Of a DNA stretch of 11,189 bases, positions 7,461 to 11,189 are shown one piece after another. The DNA comes from Steroidobacteraceae bacterium. GTDB lineage: Bacteria; Pseudomonadota; Gammaproteobacteria; Steroidobacterales; Steroidobacteraceae. A model generated the notes under the pieces. That model worked only from the letters and a program-made list of their open reading frames with translations, was not told the origin of the DNA and did not search any database. Numbering within the stretch: the first letter of the stretch is position 1; every line of letters begins with the position of its first letter. The position numbers and the translations under genes are program-made. The stretch covers positions 1-11,189 of the forward strand of contig JAICKZ010000089.1 in assembly GCA_025927665.1 (NCBI GenBank). Reading direction: 5' to 3'.

Positions 7461-7645
7461 AACAGGTAGACAATAGCGCTCGCCTGAGCTCCATTTATCT
7501 TGAGACTGTTGAAGGACGAAGAGGTCTTGCTCAGGTAAAAGAATGCTTCGATTGGCTCAGCATGAGCCGACGTCCGAGATCGGTAACTGTCGCGTTAATA
7601 AGAGCCTCAAATTAAGCTGAAGTTATATCCAAGACACATTTTCAT

Positions 7646-8101
7646 CTAAGTATTTTTAAGAGCCTGCTTAAGCTTGGTCAATAAACTACCATGTACAGCA
7701 AGACTAAAGGGCGCGGCTGCATCCCAATCATACGTCCAGGGATGAGCATTACGAAGTTCGGGCACCTCATCGGCATAACGAGGAATGACATGCACATGCA
7801 AGGCCGGTTCAGTGTTACCAAACATGGCATAGTTGATTCGCACTCCACCTGTTACGGCAAGTACTGCGTCACCTAGCGTTGCCATATCTTTGAGAAACTG
7901 ATCACGATGCGGCGATTCCATCGCATTCAGATGCGGCACCACGGGATCAGGCAATAATAATGAATATCCCTTGAGAAATTGCGAACCGCCCATGATTGCC
8001 CATCCCGATGGCATGGGCGCAATCATCAGTTCGTAATTGCCTGCGCGACAAGCTGCGACGATACGATGAATGGCCGTCGGATATGTGTTTTGAGAATTCA
8101 T
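7646..8101 (-). CDS. HIT-family (histidine triad-like) protein
   Basis: A 151-residue soluble protein of the HIT superfamily of nucleotide hydrolases and transferases. The diagnostic block is FGNTEPALHVHVIPRY (residues 94-109). Aligned with the canonical H-x-H-x-H motif it reads A-L-H102-V-H104: the first histidine is alanine, while the middle one, normally the nucleophile, and the last are kept. An upstream block (YSLLLPDPVVPHLNAM) is also typical of HIT folds, where a hydrophobic strand leads into a proline-rich turn. The frame stays open upstream to 8302, but those extra 67 codons look non-coding and would overlap the start of the divergent gene. I therefore chose the ATG at 8101, which has a weak GGAA-type ribosome site. 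The substrate is unknown; nothing links it functionally to the nas operon, which begins some 420 bp further on the same strand. Confidence 0.85.
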   Translation of the reverse strand: MNSQNTYPTAIHRIVAACRAGNYELMIAPMPSGWAIMGGSQFLKGYSLLLPDPVVPHLNAMESPHRDQFLKDMATLGDAVLAVTGGVRINYAMFGNTEPALHVHVIPRYADEVPELRNAHPWTYDWDAAAPFSLAVHGSLLTKLKQALKNT

Positions 8102-8142
8102 GCTTTTCCATAGTTCGAAAGGCTGTTTATATACGCGGTTCA

Positions 8143-8171
8143 GTGATAGTGGTTTAGACCACAGCTGACAA
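8143..8171 (-). promoter_or_regulatory. Candidate sigma-70 promoter for the HIT gene, with a palindrome in its spacer
   Basis: On the minus strand TTGTCA (8171-8166) and TATCAC (8148-8143) are 17 bp apart, 5 of 6 and 4 of 6 matches to the -35 and -10 consensus. The spacer contains the perfect inverted repeat GTGGT-TTAG-ACCAC (8149-8162), a plausible operator. The -10 is about 40 bp upstream of the chosen HIT start, which supports that start over the longer frame. This was found by eye and is unverified. Confidence 0.4.
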
Positions 8172-8240
8172 CTGCAATGTAACCCGTCACAATGGCTGTT
8201 ACAACAACTCAAGCCCAATAACTCAAACCGCTGCAAGTCG

Positions 8241-8261
8241 GTTATTGCGACATCGAATAAC
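8241..8261. repeat. Inverted repeat between the divergent HIT and macroglobulin genes
   Basis: GTTATT and AATAAC face each other across nine bases that also contain CGA and TCG, so nearly the whole 21 bp is palindromic with one bulged base. It lies 29 bp before the macroglobulin start. It could be an operator or a small RNA hairpin in the 5' untranslated region; it has no T run and is not a terminator. Confidence 0.4.
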
Positions 8262-8290
8262 ATCAAATCAGAAAAAGGGAATCCCTCATT

Positions 8291-11189
8291 ATGAAACCAC
8301 AAGAAATGATCGCTGCGCTGTCACAACGCATCATCAATTTTTGGCATGTCATTACGCCACCCATTATTAAAACATTGCGTGCTGTATTGGGGAACATGAA
8401 CTGGCAACCACCCGCTTGGATAAACTGGGTCAGAAAGCGTGTGATTCAAGCTATCACCGCGGTTGTAACCTATCTACGTAATCGCCCACGTCATGCTGCC
8501 ATTGTCAGTGGCAGCGTGCTACTTGGCATGGCACTGCTTGTCGTTGGCTGGCGATGGTATCAGGCACAACCCAAGCCACTTGAAGTTTCCTTCACCGTCA
8601 GTCGTCCCGCCATTACCTGTTACAGCTGCGAACCTCCGGGCAAGCCCAATGCGCTACACATACAATTTGACAATTCAGTGGCGCCAGTGGAACTCTCTGG
8701 CCATGTATTGGATTTGAAGAAATCGCATATCAGCATCGATCCGCAGATCGCGGGAGAATGGCGCTGGGAAGATGATCACACGTTAACTTTTCAACCCGCT
8801 GTCGACTGGGCTGTAGGACAAAATTATGAAGTCTCCATCGCACGCAAAGGTGTCGTGGCACCACAAATAAGATTGCAAAAATATTCTTTCGAATTCGAAA
8901 GCGCCGCTTTTGCTGCGCACATCAACAACACCGAGTTCTATCAAGATCCCGAAGTGGCCGCCAACAAAAAAGTGGTGGTCAATGTAAAGTTTACGCACGC
9001 GGTCGATCCAGAACGTTTTGAAAAACGCATTGCCATAAAAATGTTCAGTCGCGAAACGGACACGCGTGAAATCGAAGTGACGCCTCCACACTACACAGTG
9101 GTGTACGACAAATTAAAACTCAATGCCTTTATACATTCAGACAAGTTAGATGTTCCGCCTAAAGCAGGTCGATTGGAAATCACTATTGATAGTGGCTTGC
9201 AGGCCGCACGCGGTGGCAACAAAACCAACAACCCATTACATAGCAGTGTTGATGTTCCTGGTCTTAATAGTTTAAAAATAAATGCGGTGTCGTTGAACAT
9301 CGCACGCGATGAACGTAACGAACCCCAACAAGTATTAACCATCAATGCGTCGCACTCAGTGCTGGAACGCGATATGCCTGCAAAGGTTAAAGCTTGGCTA
9401 TTGCCGGAAAAAAACCCTGATACCAAGCGGCAGGCGGAGTATGAAAAATATAATCATGGTAGACCGTACCCCTGGAATAAAACCAATGTCACGCCTGAAG
9501 TAATTGCTGCAGCGACACCTTTGGAGCTGAAACAAGATCCAGGTGAATTGGAGCATTATGAGATTCATGGCTTTCGTTATCACGCACCTCCAGGACGAAT
9601 GATGTATGTACGTGTTGAGCAGGGTTTAAAATCCTTCGGTGGTTACATACTGGGTAACAGCGTTGAAAATATTTTGACGGTACCCGAATTTCCACGTGAA
9701 CTACAATTACTGCATCAAGGCTCATTACTGGCGTTATCAGGTGATAAGCATGTAACCTTTTTCAGTCGCAATGTTCCAGCAATCAAACTCGATATCGGTC
9801 GTGTGCTCCCCAAACAAATTCAATACTTGGTTACACAGACCATTGGCAGCTTCACTCAACCTGCATTTCAAAGCTTGGCATTTAAAGATACAGATATTAC
9901 CGAGCATTTCAGTAAGATAATCAAACTACCCGCCACCGCACCAGGGGAATCTCATTATGAATCCGTAGACCTCAGCGAATATCTTGACAATGAAGGCGAA
10001 CATCGCGGCATGTTCCTGTTACGCGCTCAAGCTTGGAATGCAGATAACGATCAACCCGTCAGTGGTGGTGAAAGCCAATGGAATAACGCCAGTGCTTATA
10101 ATCTTTCGGACACGCGCTTGATTGTGGTCACCGACCTAGGAATGTTGGTGAAGCGTGCTAATGATGGATCGCAAGATGTATTCGTGCAATCCATCAAAAC
10201 TGGCGAACCCGTTGCAGGTACCACGATTGACATACTGGGCCGCAATGGTTTGACAGTGATGAGTGAAGTCACCGGCAACGATGGCCATGTGCACTTTGGA
10301 GATTTGCGCCAACTTCGCAATGAACGTCAAGCGGTTGTGTATCTGGCGCACCGCAGTGGTGATAGTTCTTTCATGCCGGTTGAACAACGCGACCGCATGC
10401 TCGATATGTCACGCTTTGATGTGGGTGGTGTAGAAAGCAGCACAGATCGCAATGCACTGACGGCTTATGTATTTTCTGATCGGGGTCTGTATCGTCCCGG
10501 TGAAACTATTCACGTCGCCAGCATTATTCGCAGTCAAGATTGGAGTCGTTCATTGCGTGGCGTACCGATGATGCTCGAAGTCACCGATCCACGCGGTACG
10601 GTCATTCGTCGCGAAACATTTGCGCCGGGTAGTGCAGGCTTCAGTGAAATAACGCAAGACACCAAGATTAGTTCACCAACCGGTACCTACACTTTCTCCA
10701 TTACTACCGTACGCAATGGCGATGCTGATAATGTGATCGGTTCGACCACGGTAAAAGTCCGCGATTTCCAACCTGATCGTTTGCGCATGAATGCTCACTT
10801 CTCCAATACATTGTTGGAAGGTTGGGTTTCACCCGACAAACTGGCTGCAGAAGTTCAACTCAATAATTTATTCGGCACGCCCGCACAGCAACGTCGTGTA
10901 ACTGCCACGATGACACTCAGCCCAGCGTTACCGGCATTTCGCAATTTTGCAGACTATCAATTCTATGATCCACAATACGCAAAGGAAGGTTTCAGCGAAG
11001 AACTCAGTGAGGCGCAAACCGATGATCAAGGCCATGCATCGTTGATTTTGAATTTGCAACGTTTTGCACGCGCTACTTATCGTGTGCATCTGTTGACACA
11101 AGGATTTGAAGCTGATGGCGGACGTGGTGTGAGTGCTGAAACAACGCAATTAGTTTCCAACATGCCCTACTTGGTCGGTTACAAAGCCG
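8291..11189 (+). CDS. Membrane-anchored bacterial alpha-2-macroglobulin (COG2373-type), 3' part beyond the window
   Basis: The first 966 codons of a large protein; family members are usually 1500-2000 residues. A basic, tryptophan-containing N-terminus is followed by one transmembrane helix (about 68-90, ending GWRWYQ), so the rest should be periplasmic and tethered to the inner membrane, not lipid-anchored as in E. coli YfhM. Beta-rich macroglobulin domains follow. Residues about 605-720 (LIVVTDLGMLVKR, then SIKTGEPVAGTTIDILGRNG) resemble bacterial MG6. Residues about 725-830 contain AYVFSDRGLYRPGE, the hallmark of the MG2/A2M_N domain. The thioester motif CxEQ, if present, would be further downstream. 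Such proteins are thought to trap attacking proteases in the periplasm and are often next to pbpC (PBP1C); that neighbour would be outside the window. The ATG at 8291 has AGGGA about 10 nt upstream. Two cysteines (C110, C113) follow the membrane helix. Confidence 0.9.
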   Translation, partial: MKPQEMIAALSQRIINFWHVITPPIIKTLRAVLGNMNWQPPAWINWVRKRVIQAITAVVTYLRNRPRHAAIVSGSVLLGMALLVVGWRWYQAQPKPLEVSFTVSRPAITCYSCEPPGKPNALHIQFDNSVAPVELSGHVLDLKKSHISIDPQIAGEWRWEDDHTLTFQPAVDWAVGQNYEVSIARKGVVAPQIRLQKYSFEFESAAFAAHINNTEFYQDPEVAANKKVVVNVKFTHAVDPERFEKRIAIKMFSRETDTREIEVTPPHYTVVYDKLKLNAFIHSDKLDVPPKAGRLEITIDSGLQAARGGNKTNNPLHSSVDVPGLNSLKINAVSLNIARDERNEPQQVLTINASHSVLERDMPAKVKAWLLPEKNPDTKRQAEYEKYNHGRPYPWNKTNVTPEVIAAATPLELKQDPGELEHYEIHGFRYHAPPGRMMYVRVEQGLKSFGGYILGNSVENILTVPEFPRELQLLHQGSLLALSGDKHVTFFSRNVPAIKLDIGRVLPKQIQYLVTQTIGSFTQPAFQSLAFKDTDITEHFSKIIKLPATAPGESHYESVDLSEYLDNEGEHRGMFLLRAQAWNADNDQPVSGGESQWNNASAYNLSDTRLIVVTDLGMLVKRANDGSQDVFVQSIKTGEPVAGTTIDILGRNGLTVMSEVTGNDGHVHFGDLRQLRNERQAVVYLAHRSGDSSFMPVEQRDRMLDMSRFDVGGVESSTDRNALTAYVFSDRGLYRPGETIHVASIIRSQDWSRSLRGVPMMLEVTDPRGTVIRRETFAPGSAGFSEITQDTKISSPTGTYTFSITTVRNGDADNVIGSTTVKVRDFQPDRLRMNAHFSNTLLEGWVSPDKLAAEVQLNNLFGTPAQQRRVTATMTLSPALPAFRNFADYQFYDPQYAKEGFSEELSEAQTDDQGHASLILNLQRFARATYRVHLLTQGFEADGGRGVSAETTQLVSNMPYLVGYKA

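Larger units (their letters stand above)
7227..7645. other. Intergenic region upstream of the nas operon; no gene supported
   Basis: Its left part (7227-7360) is upstream control DNA of the nas promoter, rich in GCAC/GTGC half-sites. From 7361 to 7645 I find no credible coding frame. A 42-codon plus-strand frame from 7268 overlaps the regulatory sites and lacks a good ribosome binding site. A frame open between 7463 and 7612 has no likely start and no recognisable product. Small palindromes are present, such as GGCTCA-GCA-TGAGCC at 7554-7568, but no clear terminator for the HIT gene that ends at 7646. Confidence 0.6.

Noticed and set aside
7554..7568. GGCTCA-GCA-TGAGCC hairpin as terminator of the HIT transcript
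   Set aside because: On the minus strand the nearest T-rich run begins about 12 nt beyond the stem, too far for a standard intrinsic terminator.
7463..7615. Open frame of about 50 codons on the plus strand, possibly a gene remnant
   Set aside because: It has no credible start codon or ribosome site and the peptide matches no family I recognise; chance openness is enough to explain it.
8102..8302. N-terminal extension of the HIT protein by 67 residues
   Set aside because: The extension is cysteine-rich without HIT features, would overlap the divergent macroglobulin start, and contains a promoter-like sequence; the ATG at 8101 gives a normal family length.

Overview
The window reads as the chromosome of a proteobacterium, most likely a gammaproteobacterium. 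The clues are a nas/nir operon with a sigma-54 promoter, an E. coli-length NirB, a membrane-anchored bacterial alpha-2-macroglobulin, and a small inverted-repeat element whose ends resemble palindromes common in beta- and gammaproteobacteria. Base composition looks intermediate by eye; I did not compute it, and I cannot name a genus.

Positions 1-7226, all on the minus strand, hold an assimilatory nitrate/nitrite operon. In transcription order it contains: a sigma-54 promoter (7211-7226) with a possible NtrC site upstream (7342-7358); a leader of about 150 nt carrying a strong intrinsic terminator and a competing small hairpin of the ANTAR-target type (7081-7160); a NarK/NasA-type nitrate/nitrite transporter (5725-7050); nirB (3159-5705); a NirD domain fused to a second FAD/NAD flavoprotein (1597-3162); and nasA, the molybdopterin nitrate reductase (1-1376, cut by the window edge). 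The first three genes are tightly packed (19 bp gap, then a 4 bp overlap). A 220 bp gap containing an inverted-repeat element separates nasA from them.

The inferred pathway is: nitrate enters through the transporter, NasA reduces it to nitrite, and NirB with the NirD domain reduces nitrite to ammonium using NAD(P)H. The second flavoprotein domain most likely passes NADH electrons to NasA, the job done by NasC in Klebsiella or NasB in Bacillus. The leader suggests two-layer control: nitrogen limitation through RpoN/NtrC, and nitrate/nitrite-dependent antitermination through an ANTAR protein such as NasR or NasT that is not encoded here.

Positions 7227-7645 are non-coding as far as I can tell: upstream control DNA of the nas operon, then a stretch with only weak palindromes. 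A HIT-family protein lies on the minus strand (7646-8101). Divergent from it, on the plus strand, the first 966 codons of a large membrane-anchored alpha-2-macroglobulin run to the right edge (8291-11189). The 189 bp between these two genes hold a possible promoter and two inverted repeats.

I found no tRNA, rRNA, CRISPR array, transposase or prophage gene. The least ordinary items are the NirD-flavoprotein fusion, the leader RNA switch, and the inverted-repeat element inside the operon.
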